Assembly (NCBI GenBank): GCA_016720635.1 | Contig: JADKKF010000026.1 | Span: 62,001-126,000 of the forward strand | DNA length: 64,000 nucleotides | From: Saprospiraceae bacterium | GTDB taxonomy: Bacteria > Bacteroidota > Bacteroidia > Chitinophagales > Saprospiraceae | Direction: 5' to 3' | In this document: positions 52,589 through 61,326 of the stretch, piece by piece | How positions within the stretch are numbered: position 1 is the first letter of the stretch | Layout: every line of letters begins with the position of its first letter | The notes under the pieces: generated by a model | Seen by the model: the letters and a program-made list of their open reading frames with translations, nothing else | The model's database searches: none | What the model was told of the DNA's origin: nothing | Made by a program: the position numbers and the translations under genes

Positions 52589-54970
52589 ATGCAGAATTTT
52601 TCAATTTTCTTCAATAACAGTCGATTGGACTTTCTATTTTTATGTCTATTTTCATTAATATTTTGTCCATTAAGTATTGAGGCTCAGTCATTAAAACTTG
52701 AGGACATCATGCGAGGAAATGACTATATTGGGCATACTCCCAGCAGACCTATTTGGAGTCTTGATGAACAAAAACTCTTTTTTCTATGGCAAAGAGATTC
52801 TCAAATCATTCAAAAATGGTACACCTATGATCTAGCTAAAAAATCCATAAAATTGAGTACTCCCGCCGAAAGGCAACAGGAAATCGTAGGCAGTGATTTG
52901 TCTTGGAACCGTTCAAAAACAACTGCACTCTACGAAAAAAACGGAGACATCTATTTGTTCGACAAAATGAGCAAAAAGTCTCGAATCTTACTTGAAAGTG
53001 ACACCTACGAATCCAATCCCAAATGGGGCGACAAAGACAACATAGTTTACTTTCAAAAAGATCAAAATATCATAAGATTTAACCTCGACACCCCAAGTCT
53101 ATCTCAAGTAACTTTCTTGAAAACTAAAAAAGAAGATTCTAGATCCAAATCCAAAACTCCCAGTGAAAAATGGGTCGAAGAGGACAATATGAAAATCATG
53201 GAAGTATTGAGCGATCGAAAAAAAATCAGAGAGGAAAATAAATCTTATCAAAATAGCCTTACCAAGCCCAAGGGCTTGTTCATTGGAGAAAAAGAACTTT
53301 CTACCCTTCAAATCAATCCCAACGGCCGCACGGCTTTCGTCCAACTCACTGAAAGGGCTAATAATCGAGAAACTGAGGTCCCAGATTTTTTAACAGAGGA
53401 TGGATATGTCCGCAGTAATAGAATCAGACCAAAGGTCGGCGAAACGCCCAATTCTTACGAATTCTATTTGCTAAATCTCGCTTTGGATACCTTTAAAGTC
53501 ATTGATTTTGCTTTCTTGCCAGGCATCAAGACCAAGCCAAAATTCCTTCAAGACTACCACCGAGACACACTGCCTTTCCAGCCTCAATATAAAAATCCTA
53601 AGCCCATATATGTATCACAAGTTTTGTACAGTCCAGATGGCGACCATTGCGTCGCAGAAGTTTTTTCTTTCGACAACAAGGATCGATGGTTGGTGCATAT
53701 CGGCTGGGACGCTAAAGAAAATTACTGCATAGACCACCAGCATGATGAGGCGTGGATAGGAGGGCCTACGGTTGCTTATGAAGGCTTTATGACCTTTGCA
53801 GAAGACAAGGGATCTTTTTATTTTACCTCGGAGGAATCAGGATTTTCACACTTGTACCAGTACCATTTTTCAGACAAAAAAACAACCCAAATAACCAAAG
53901 GAAATTTTGAGGTGCAAGACATTAAATACCTAGACCTACAGAATATGTGGTTAATCCACGCCAACAAGGTCGATTTAAGACAGTCGCACGCCTATATCTT
54001 GGACAAAAACAATAATTTGGTCCCCCTATGGCAAGGAGAAGGCAAGTACGAAGCTACCTTATCCCCTCTCGGCTCATACTACAATTTTGTATATTCCAAC
54101 TCTACCACACCTCCTGAACTTTTCATCGCTCACAGTCTAAATATTCCCTCCCAAACTCAAATTACTTTTTCCCAAAATCCTGAATTTGCAAAACAATCTT
54201 GGATGAAGCCCAAATTCCTGTATTTTAAGGCGCAGGACGGCGTTTCTATTCCTGTACGACTATACACCCCAGTCCGCATCCAAGGTGGCCCTGCGGTCAT
54301 TTTTGTGCATGGCGCGGGCTATCTACAAAACGCACACAAATGGTGGAGCAGCTATTATCGCGAATACATGTTCCACAATTTCTTGGTTTCACAAGGATTT
54401 ACAGTCCTAGACATTGATTATCGAGCCAGTGCAGGCTACGGCAGAGATTGGCGGACTGCCATCTACCGCCACATGGGTGGGATCGACCTCACCGACCAGA
54501 TCGATGGTACCAAATTTTTAATTGATTCCCTTGGCATCGACAAAAATAAGATCGGGATTTATGGGGGTTCATACGGCGGGTTCATTACCTTGATGGCACT
54601 TTTCAAGTACCCAGGGGTTTTCAAGTGTGGTGCCGCGTTGCGTTCCGTTACCGATTGGGCACATTACAATCACGGATACACTTCCAATATCCTCAACACG
54701 CCCGTCGAAGATTCCATTGCATATAAACGCAGCTCTCCCATTTATTTCGCCCATGGGCTTCAAGACCGATTGCTCATGCTCCACGGGATGTATGACACGA
54801 ATGTTCAGTTTCAGGACGTTGTGCGCCTTTCCCAGCGACTTATCGAACTCAAAAAGGAGCGATGGGATCTTGCAGTTTTTCCAGTCGAAGACCACGGATT
54901 TAAGGAGAATTCGAGCTGGCTGGACGAGTACCGCAGGATTTACCAGCTTTTCTTGGATAATTTAAAATAG
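52589..54970 (+). CDS. Secreted S9-family prolyl oligopeptidase/dipeptidyl-peptidase-like
   Basis: About 793 residues from the ATG at 52589, which gives a proper signal peptide ending SIEAQ; an in-frame ATG at 52526 would put 21 residues in front. The first two thirds form a WD-like propeller. The C-terminal alpha/beta hydrolase has the serine nucleophile in GGSYGG (Ser661), the Asp in GMYDTNV and the His in EDHGF, the S9 triad. It is expected to remove dipeptides or cut short peptides outside or in the periplasm. No T9SS tail, so it is probably periplasmic. Confidence 0.88.
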   Translation: MQNFSIFFNNSRLDFLFLCLFSLIFCPLSIEAQSLKLEDIMRGNDYIGHTPSRPIWSLDEQKLFFLWQRDSQIIQKWYTYDLAKKSIKLSTPAERQQEIVGSDLSWNRSKTTALYEKNGDIYLFDKMSKKSRILLESDTYESNPKWGDKDNIVYFQKDQNIIRFNLDTPSLSQVTFLKTKKEDSRSKSKTPSEKWVEEDNMKIMEVLSDRKKIREENKSYQNSLTKPKGLFIGEKELSTLQINPNGRTAFVQLTERANNRETEVPDFLTEDGYVRSNRIRPKVGETPNSYEFYLLNLALDTFKVIDFAFLPGIKTKPKFLQDYHRDTLPFQPQYKNPKPIYVSQVLYSPDGDHCVAEVFSFDNKDRWLVHIGWDAKENYCIDHQHDEAWIGGPTVAYEGFMTFAEDKGSFYFTSEESGFSHLYQYHFSDKKTTQITKGNFEVQDIKYLDLQNMWLIHANKVDLRQSHAYILDKNNNLVPLWQGEGKYEATLSPLGSYYNFVYSNSTTPPELFIAHSLNIPSQTQITFSQNPEFAKQSWMKPKFLYFKAQDGVSIPVRLYTPVRIQGGPAVIFVHGAGYLQNAHKWWSSYYREYMFHNFLVSQGFTVLDIDYRASAGYGRDWRTAIYRHMGGIDLTDQIDGTKFLIDSLGIDKNKIGIYGGSYGGFITLMALFKYPGVFKCGAALRSVTDWAHYNHGYTSNILNTPVEDSIAYKRSSPIYFAHGLQDRLLMLHGMYDTNVQFQDVVRLSQRLIELKKERWDLAVFPVEDHGFKENSSWLDEYRRIYQLFLDNLK

Positions 54971-54975
54971 ATTAT

Positions 54976-55125
54976 TTTGGGCATGCCTCCTCCCTCGTCA
55001 GACGACGAGATCGGAGTCGCGTGTTGCGAGGGTTCCGTCTCGACTTTCATCTCGGGATGATGCGCCGAGACTCGGGATATTTATCCTAAGGATCTCCATC
55101 CCGACCTCTTCACCCGCTCATGCAT
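54976..55125 (+). repeat. Dispersed intergenic repeat, copy F
   Basis: Starts TTTTGGGCATGCCTCC, 5 bases after the S9 peptidase stop and in the same sense. It carries CGAGGGTTCCGTCTCG (55027-55042), identical to copy B, and a GTCTCG...CGAGAC hairpin. Confidence 0.75.
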
Positions 55126-55273
55126 TTAGTACCGTTGTGAATTTTAATTTACTCGTAATATATCAAGCACTTTTTCTTATTTTCCTAGCATTTATTTTTT
55201 ATAAATAGTTTTTACTTTTTATTTATTTTAATTATTTTTGCAATCAATAAACTTAACCTAAAAAATTTTAATC

Positions 55274-58237
55274 ATGCTACGTTGCACCTATTTAGCCATA
55301 TTGTTCTTTCAATGCCTATATGGATTTGGACAAAACAAATCTACTTTGATCGAAAACTGGCTACAAGCCAAAGAGTCCAACCACTATTACCAGTACATGG
55401 ATGTTTTTAAATTAATAAACTCTGAAAATTTAGACCAGCCCATCGACCAAAATGTTCTTCAAAAATATAGCTTATTGGAATTGAACCAAATCAAGCTAAA
55501 GAGCACATTCCGAAGAGCAGGAACGCTTCTCACAATGAATTTGCCTACGCCAACGGGAAAAACCATCACCCTTAGACTTGCAGAAGCAGAGAATTTTACT
55601 TCTGATTTTCAGGTAAACACTCCCAAAGGTGCTAGTACGGTTTCTGTTGGAAAGCACTATAGAGGTATCGTTCAAAACCAAGCAAATTCCATCGCTGCCA
55701 TCAGTATATTTGATGATCAGATTTATGGTATGATTGCCACTGATGAAGGCAATTTTGTACTTGGAAAACTCGAAGGTTTAGAAAACAAATACATTTTTTA
55801 CAACGATGCAGATCTTTTGATCAAAAATGCTTACGGCTGCCATACTCAAGAGCAAGAACAGTACCTTCCCGAGCCAAAGGAAGCTCAGTTAGAACAACGC
55901 AATTTAGGGGATGTATGTAAGAAGGTAAGAATTTATTTTGAGGCTGACAATGAGTTATTTATCAATAAAGGATCTGAAGCCAATACCGTAGCCTATCTAA
56001 CCAGCATTTTCAACCAAATGGCTACACTATATCAAAATGATGGCATAGTAATGGTTCTGTCTGGCACCTTTGTTTGGACAACAGTCGATCCATACAGGAA
56101 GACCAGTTCTTCAGATGGATTGAGTGATTTCACTACTTTTTGGGGAAACCAGTGCAACAGCTTTAATGGGGATCTAGCACATTTAATCACCTTAGACGCT
56201 ATGGGCAATGGAGGACTTGCCAATCTAGCTGTTCTCTGCAACAGATCTAGAGCCTATGCTTATAGCGAGGTTTCATCTTCTTTTTCTTCAGTACCTACCT
56301 ATTCATGGACCATTAATGTAATCACGCACGAGACAGGCCACAATCTTGGATCAAGGCATACACACAATTGTTCTTGGAATGGAAACTCCACCATGATCGA
56401 TGGATGCGGTCCTTCGGCCAGTCCAGCCTATTGTGACGGCGGGTGTCCATCTGCTTGTACCATAGGTCCAATACCCAGCTCTGCAGTAGGAGGTACCATC
56501 ATGAGTTATTGCCACTTAATAGCAGGTGTCGGAATCAAGTTCGTCAATGGATTCGGTTCTCAGCCCAGGGATATAATGAAAAATGCAATCACAGCAGCTA
56601 CTTGCCTTCAACCTTCCATTTCACTTTCAGCCAATTCTACCAATATTTGTTCAAGTGCCCTTGGAGCGATACAGACCAGCGCGACATCTGGAACTCCAGG
56701 ATATACCTATATTTGGTCGAATAGCAGTACCTCAGCTAACTTAACAAGCGTCAGCACTCCAGGAATCTACACGGTTACTGTAACCGATGCCAATAATTGC
56801 AATGTTTCCTTGTCCAAAACTTTGGTGAATTTGGCTACCCCAGGTGATGTCGTTTCTAGTACAAATACCAGCTTATGCTGCAACAATGGAAATACAACCA
56901 TCACTACTGCCAATGCAGTCAATCTAAGCACCTGTCAGACTGTCGCCTGGCTACGAACAACCGTCCCAATAACGAGTTATGCTCAAGCACAAACAGCTTT
57001 CGCCAGTGCCTCACCTTCTGATTTATTAACCAGCACAGCTATAAATAGTTCGGGAGCTGCAACACTAGTTATCACCAACAATGACTGTGCATCATCCAGC
57101 ACTTATTATTATACTCCAATAATAACTAAAAAACCATTTGCTGGGCTAAATGCAACGACTAGTACCAGAAGTACTAGTTCTAGTATCCCACTAGTATATG
57201 GAAGTAATACATATTCATCAGGTGACTATGGACCTACCCTTCCAGCCTCTAGTTTTGTCCCACCTAGTGACCCTTGCAATCCAAGAGGGCCAACTACCTA
57301 CGAATTTACATTCAATGTAACAGGTTATAATGGCCCCGCCAATAATATGAGAATTCAAATAAGGAATTTTAATGGGAGTACTATTTATTTTACTAAAACT
57401 GGATTGGCAGGTAATGGAACCTATGTTTTCAATGAAAACTGTTTACCAAGCACCTACAATCCCTTTACGACTACTATGGTAATGGTTGACTACCCTGGTG
57501 CCAATTCTTCAACGTCATGTGGAGGTATACCATGTAGGGCGAATTTCACCAGTTCATTGGTTATGACCTTCCCTGAAGTTCCTGCATCAACAGCGATTAC
57601 ATTTGAGAATGCGTGTGATGTTGGAAACTCTTCTCCTCCGATTGTTTTGAGCAATTGTCTTTTATTGCCGCTCCGACTTCTCTCTTTCAAAGCCAAAGAA
57701 AAAGAAGCCGTCAATCTCATATCTTGGGAGACCAGCTCTGAAGTAAATTTTGATTATTTTATAGTAAAAAAATCTTCAGATCCTACTCAAAAATTTACAC
57801 AAATTGGAGAAAAAGTTCCATCTAAGGGTAGGAATAATTTCAACACTTCAAATTCCTACGAACTTATTGACAAAGACCCTTCACGATTAACTTATTATGA
57901 ACTTACCATGTTTAACAGTGACGGATCATCTGAGCTTTCAAAAATAGTGAGTGTATTGAGAAAAGACGATAAGGAAAGTAATAGTTTAGAAATATATCCA
58001 AACCCAATTCACAAAAAAGAACAATTATACTTAAATTATACTTCGACAGATTTAAAATCGATGAAATTTGAATTAATGGATATTTTAGGGAAGACAGTTT
58101 ATTCACAATTATTCGAAAACATCTCAGTTGGTCCAAACAATTTCCAACTTGCTATCCCTAATTTGCCTTCTGGTTCTTACATAGTAAGAGTAAGCCAAGG
58201 AAATTTAATTTTCAATAAAAAACTCCAATTAAACTAA
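55274..58237 (+). CDS. Secreted M12-type (reprolysin-like) metalloprotease with SprB-like repeat and T9SS domain
   Basis: 987 residues. Signal peptide ending GFGQ. A propeptide-like region of about 190 residues leads to a metzincin catalytic domain: HETGHNLGSRH (352-362) gives HExxHxxGxxH, and IMSYCH is the Met-turn. Cysteine-rich loops (about 365-400) follow. An SprB-type repeat (TPGYTYIWSN...YTVTVTDANNC, about 475-515) and Ser/Thr-rich beta regions precede the T9SS type-A tail (last 80, IYPNPIHKK...GSYIVRV). It is a secreted or surface protease acting on extracellular protein. A hairpin terminator follows. Confidence 0.87.
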   Translation: MLRCTYLAILFFQCLYGFGQNKSTLIENWLQAKESNHYYQYMDVFKLINSENLDQPIDQNVLQKYSLLELNQIKLKSTFRRAGTLLTMNLPTPTGKTITLRLAEAENFTSDFQVNTPKGASTVSVGKHYRGIVQNQANSIAAISIFDDQIYGMIATDEGNFVLGKLEGLENKYIFYNDADLLIKNAYGCHTQEQEQYLPEPKEAQLEQRNLGDVCKKVRIYFEADNELFINKGSEANTVAYLTSIFNQMATLYQNDGIVMVLSGTFVWTTVDPYRKTSSSDGLSDFTTFWGNQCNSFNGDLAHLITLDAMGNGGLANLAVLCNRSRAYAYSEVSSSFSSVPTYSWTINVITHETGHNLGSRHTHNCSWNGNSTMIDGCGPSASPAYCDGGCPSACTIGPIPSSAVGGTIMSYCHLIAGVGIKFVNGFGSQPRDIMKNAITAATCLQPSISLSANSTNICSSALGAIQTSATSGTPGYTYIWSNSSTSANLTSVSTPGIYTVTVTDANNCNVSLSKTLVNLATPGDVVSSTNTSLCCNNGNTTITTANAVNLSTCQTVAWLRTTVPITSYAQAQTAFASASPSDLLTSTAINSSGAATLVITNNDCASSSTYYYTPIITKKPFAGLNATTSTRSTSSSIPLVYGSNTYSSGDYGPTLPASSFVPPSDPCNPRGPTTYEFTFNVTGYNGPANNMRIQIRNFNGSTIYFTKTGLAGNGTYVFNENCLPSTYNPFTTTMVMVDYPGANSSTSCGGIPCRANFTSSLVMTFPEVPASTAITFENACDVGNSSPPIVLSNCLLLPLRLLSFKAKEKEAVNLISWETSSEVNFDYFIVKKSSDPTQKFTQIGEKVPSKGRNNFNTSNSYELIDKDPSRLTYYELTMFNSDGSSELSKIVSVLRKDDKESNSLEIYPNPIHKKEQLYLNYTSTDLKSMKFELMDILGKTVYSQLFENISVGPNNFQLAIPNLPSGSYIVRVSQGNLIFNKKLQLN

Positions 58238-58262
58238 AAATTAGTTGGTAAGTAATACAATG

Positions 58263-58299
58263 TGACCCATATCAAGCATTTTGTATGGGTCATTTTTTT
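58263..58299 (+). terminator. Intrinsic terminator of the metalloprotease gene
   Basis: TGACCCATA (58263-58271) and TATGGGTCA (58284-58292) form a perfect stem with a 12-base loop, followed by seven T. It directly precedes the convergent TlpA-like gene's stop. Confidence 0.9.
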
Positions 58300-58301
58300 G
58301 T

Positions 58302-58802
58302 CTATTTGCCCTGTACCAGACTCTTGATTTGATCGAAAGATGGATTTATTTCTTGAATTTTTCCATCGGGGTTTATCAAAATTTTTGCGGGAATACTTCG
58401 GATTCCATATTGCTTGGCGATCGGCGAATCAAACATTCTGAAATCACAAAAATGATCTTTCCATTCCATCCCGTCTTGCTTGATCGCTGATTTCCATCTC
58501 GATTCTGACGATTCGATGCCAATACTAACAATCCTAAATTTCTCGTTTTTTAAATTATCATATAAAGAGACAACATCAGAGGTTTCAGCACGACATGGTC
58601 CACACCACGATCCCCAAAAGTCTAATAATATCCACGAGCCTTTGTTATCGGATAATTTATGCCCATTTCCATCCAAATCTACGTATTCAAAGTCTGGAGC
58701 GATTTCTTCATTCGAAACATCGGGGCTTACGTATTTGTATCTGATAACAATAGCGATCACGATTGCTACCAAAAATAAAATCCAATATACTTTACTATTC
58801 AT
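58302..58802 (-). CDS. TlpA/ResA-like thioredoxin-family protein
   Basis: 166 residues: one N-terminal membrane anchor (residues 5-23), then a thioredoxin fold of the AhpC/TSA-ResA kind with the CGPC active site in DFWGSWCGPCRAE and a cis-Pro in IRSIPAKILI. It is likely anchored outside the inner membrane and reduces or isomerises periplasmic disulfides, for example in cytochrome c maturation. Its partner is not known. Confidence 0.88.
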   Translation of the reverse strand: MNSKVYWILFLVAIVIAIVIRYKYVSPDVSNEEIAPDFEYVDLDGNGHKLSDNKGSWILLDFWGSWCGPCRAETSDVVSLYDNLKNEKFRIVSIGIESSESRWKSAIKQDGMEWKDHFCDFRMFDSPIAKQYGIRSIPAKILINPDGKIQEINPSFDQIKSLVQGK

Positions 58803-58993
58803 AATGCTTATTCAACTAAAAACAGATCTATTTAGTTCAAAGTCCATAGAAATGCGGCTATTAAGTTGATTGACGTGTTGAGCACAATTTCAAATTCCAT
58901 TTTATACATCTAATTTTAGACAAAAAATATCCAAATCTTACCAACTAATTTTTCAATCAAAGTGTCATTAAGGATATAATAAAACTTTTAATT

Positions 58994-59383
58994 ATGAAAA
59001 ATATCTTTTTTTTGACTTTGCTTTTGACACTTTGCTTTTCATGCAAGAAAAAAGAAGAAATTTGCAATACTGGTATAATTGGAACTTGGCAGCTAATAGA
59101 AGCTCTGGGGGATCCTGGAGACGGAAGTGGTACTTGGCAACCCGTAACAAGCGCAAAAACGATAACTTTCGCTTCAGGAGGACATGTCAGTTCCAATGGA
59201 AAATTATGTACAATGAGTTCAGATGCGGATGGTCCTACACATGGAACATACTCGGACATTGAAAAGTATATCGTAGGAGATGATTGTACATCTTGGAAGA
59301 TTCAGTATGAACTTGATGGCAATACTTTAGTTCTCAGATTTCCATGCATTGAAGCCTGCGCCATGCGATTTAGAAAGATATGA
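58994..59383 (+). CDS. Small lipoprotein, lipocalin-like
   Basis: 129 residues: signal with lipobox CFSC (Cys16), then a lysine-rich linker, and a GTWQLIEALGD start that matches lipocalin-like domains of Bacteroidota. Cysteines at CNTG, LCTM, DDCTS and PCIEAC may pair. It faces the minus-strand TlpA-like gene divergently. Function unknown. Confidence 0.7.
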   Translation: MKNIFFLTLLLTLCFSCKKKEEICNTGIIGTWQLIEALGDPGDGSGTWQPVTSAKTITFASGGHVSSNGKLCTMSSDADGPTHGTYSDIEKYIVGDDCTSWKIQYELDGNTLVLRFPCIEACAMRFRKI

Positions 59384-59401
59384 TTCAGCTAGTATTAACT
59401 A

Positions 59402-59974
59402 TTAGATTTTATCCATTATTCTATTAGGAACAAACCATTGGAGGGCAGTTAATACAATGATCAAAAATGCGATCCGAGGAAAATCTACATAAGCGACAAC
59501 TATTGCTATCAAATTTATAGCCAAGGTCAGGTGTCCTTTCTTGCGATCTTTATTTACAGCGATTGAGAAACTCGATTGAGGACCGTGTAATTTGGTCAAT
59601 GAATTAACCAAAAGGATATGTGATAAAGTGCAGAGTACTAAAACAAAAGCATATACCATTACAGTCAAATTCCCAAATTTGCTAGAACCCATAGTAGCCG
59701 TTGCGAATGGAATAAGGGACTGACAAAATAATGCAAACATATTCATCCACAAGACCTTATTGTCCACTTTTTGAACACCATGAAACAAGTGGTGGTGGGT
59801 GCTCCAATAGAGTCCTACTAGTACGAAGCTCAGAGCATAACTAATAAAAACAGGATATTCCTCGACATAATTTTGCCAAGTCGGATTGGCTGGCACTTTC
59901 AAATCAAGTACCATTATCGTTATAATGATGGCCAATATCCCATCCGAAAAAGCCTCAAGCCGGTTTTTATCCAT
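59402..59974 (-). CDS. TMEM175-like (DUF1211) potassium-channel-family protein
   Basis: 190 residues. It starts MDKNRLEAFSDGILAIIITIMVLDLKVP, with the RxxxFSDG motif of TMEM175, and has six or so hydrophobic helices; length fits one 6TM bacterial TMEM175 subunit. Bacterial members are leaky K+ channels built from four subunits. A W/H-rich loop (WSTHHHLFHG) matches the family. It converges with the lipoprotein gene. Confidence 0.85.
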   Translation of the reverse strand: MDKNRLEAFSDGILAIIITIMVLDLKVPANPTWQNYVEEYPVFISYALSFVLVGLYWSTHHHLFHGVQKVDNKVLWMNMFALFCQSLIPFATATMGSSKFGNLTVMVYAFVLVLCTLSHILLVNSLTKLHGPQSSFSIAVNKDRKKGHLTLAINLIAIVVAYVDFPRIAFLIIVLTALQWFVPNRIMDKI

Positions 59975-60022
59975 AATTAAATTTTAATTCATCAAAAATC
60001 AGCAAAAAGTTGGTGATTTTTC

Positions 60023-61081
60023 TTAGTCTTTCAAACTGGCCAAATCAATCACAAAACGGTATCTTACGTCACTTTTCAACATTCGTTCATAGGCTTCATT
60101 TATATCCTGCATCTTTATTATTTCTATTTCCGAAACGATATTATTTTTACCACAAAAGTCAAGCATCTCCTGCGTCTCAGCTATGCCTCCGATTAGTGAG
60201 CCAGAGATGGCTTTACGCCCAACGACCATCTGCATCGTGTTTAAAGTTGGCTCCAAAGGTCCTAAATAACCTACCAAAACAAGCGTACCACTTGCTTTCA
60301 AGGTAGAGATGTAAGGGTTCAAATCATGAACATATGGTACTGTATCGATAATTAAATCAAATTTCCCTTTCGCCGAATCCATTTCGCTAGAAACTGTGGA
60401 TATAATCACACTATCGGCACCCAATTGCAGGGCATCTTTTTCTTTATCAGCCGATCTAGAAAAAAGCGTGACGTGAGCACCCAGACCTTTAGCCAATTTA
60501 ATGGCCATATGTCCAAGTCCTCCTAAGCCCACTACAGCTATCTTTGAATGAGGCCCAACTTTCCAATGTCGTAGCGGTGACCATGTCGTGATACCAGCGC
60601 AGAGCAATGGTGCCACAGCAGCCAAGTCTAGATTTGAAGGAACTTTCAAGACGAAATGCTCATCAACGACGATCTTCTGTGAATATCCGCCAAAAGTATG
60701 TGTGTGAAGGTGCTTATCCTTTCCGTTGTAGGTGCCGACGAATCCATTTTCGCAATATTGTTCTAAGTCATCGTGACAGGAGTCGCAAGTTCTGCATGAA
60801 TCTACCAAGCAGCCCACTGCAGCAGTATCTCCAACTTTTAGCTTGGTTACATCGCTGCCCACCCTAGTGACCTTTCCTACAATCTCGTGTCCAGGAACAG
60901 ATGGATACTTTGTTCCACCCCAGTCATTGCGTGCCGTATGGAGATCTGAATGACATACTCCACAATATAAAATTTCGATTTCAATATCGCGAGAAGTTAC
61001 CTCTCTCCTATTGATTAGCATGGGTTTTAAATCAGCGGTAGGAGCTTCTGTACCAAATGCTTTTACTGGATATGTGTTCAT
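60023..61081 (-). CDS. Zinc-dependent NAD(P) alcohol dehydrogenase, YahK/cinnamyl-alcohol-type
   Basis: 352 residues. GVCHSDLHTARNDWGGTKYPSVPGHE holds the catalytic zinc ligands (Cys, His, Glu) and CLVDSCRTCDSCHDDLEQYC the structural zinc set. The Rossmann motif is VVGLGGLGHMAIKLAKGLG, and the following residues suggest NADPH preference, as in YahK/AdhC. It reduces aldehydes or oxidises primary alcohols; the physiological substrate is unclear. Confidence 0.9.
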   Translation of the reverse strand: MNTYPVKAFGTEAPTADLKPMLINRREVTSRDIEIEILYCGVCHSDLHTARNDWGGTKYPSVPGHEIVGKVTRVGSDVTKLKVGDTAAVGCLVDSCRTCDSCHDDLEQYCENGFVGTYNGKDKHLHTHTFGGYSQKIVVDEHFVLKVPSNLDLAAVAPLLCAGITTWSPLRHWKVGPHSKIAVVGLGGLGHMAIKLAKGLGAHVTLFSRSADKEKDALQLGADSVIISTVSSEMDSAKGKFDLIIDTVPYVHDLNPYISTLKASGTLVLVGYLGPLEPTLNTMQMVVGRKAISGSLIGGIAETQEMLDFCGKNNIVSEIEIIKMQDINEAYERMLKSDVRYRFVIDLASLKD

Positions 61082-61326
61082 TTTTTTTTTCTGTAAAACT
61101 ACAATTTAAATTTCAACACGAGCACTAGAATCTGACAATTATAGGATTTATAAATAATCACGTTTAAATATAAGCTAACCCTTCGAACTTACCAATCAAG
61201 GTTTTGTTTCCAATAAAAAAGAGGTAGATCCGCAAATGTGCCATATCATATTTTTCACTTTCATCAAAAAAATGAAATAAAATGGATGGTCACTGGCACC
61301 CAAATATTAATTATTTTAAAAAATAA

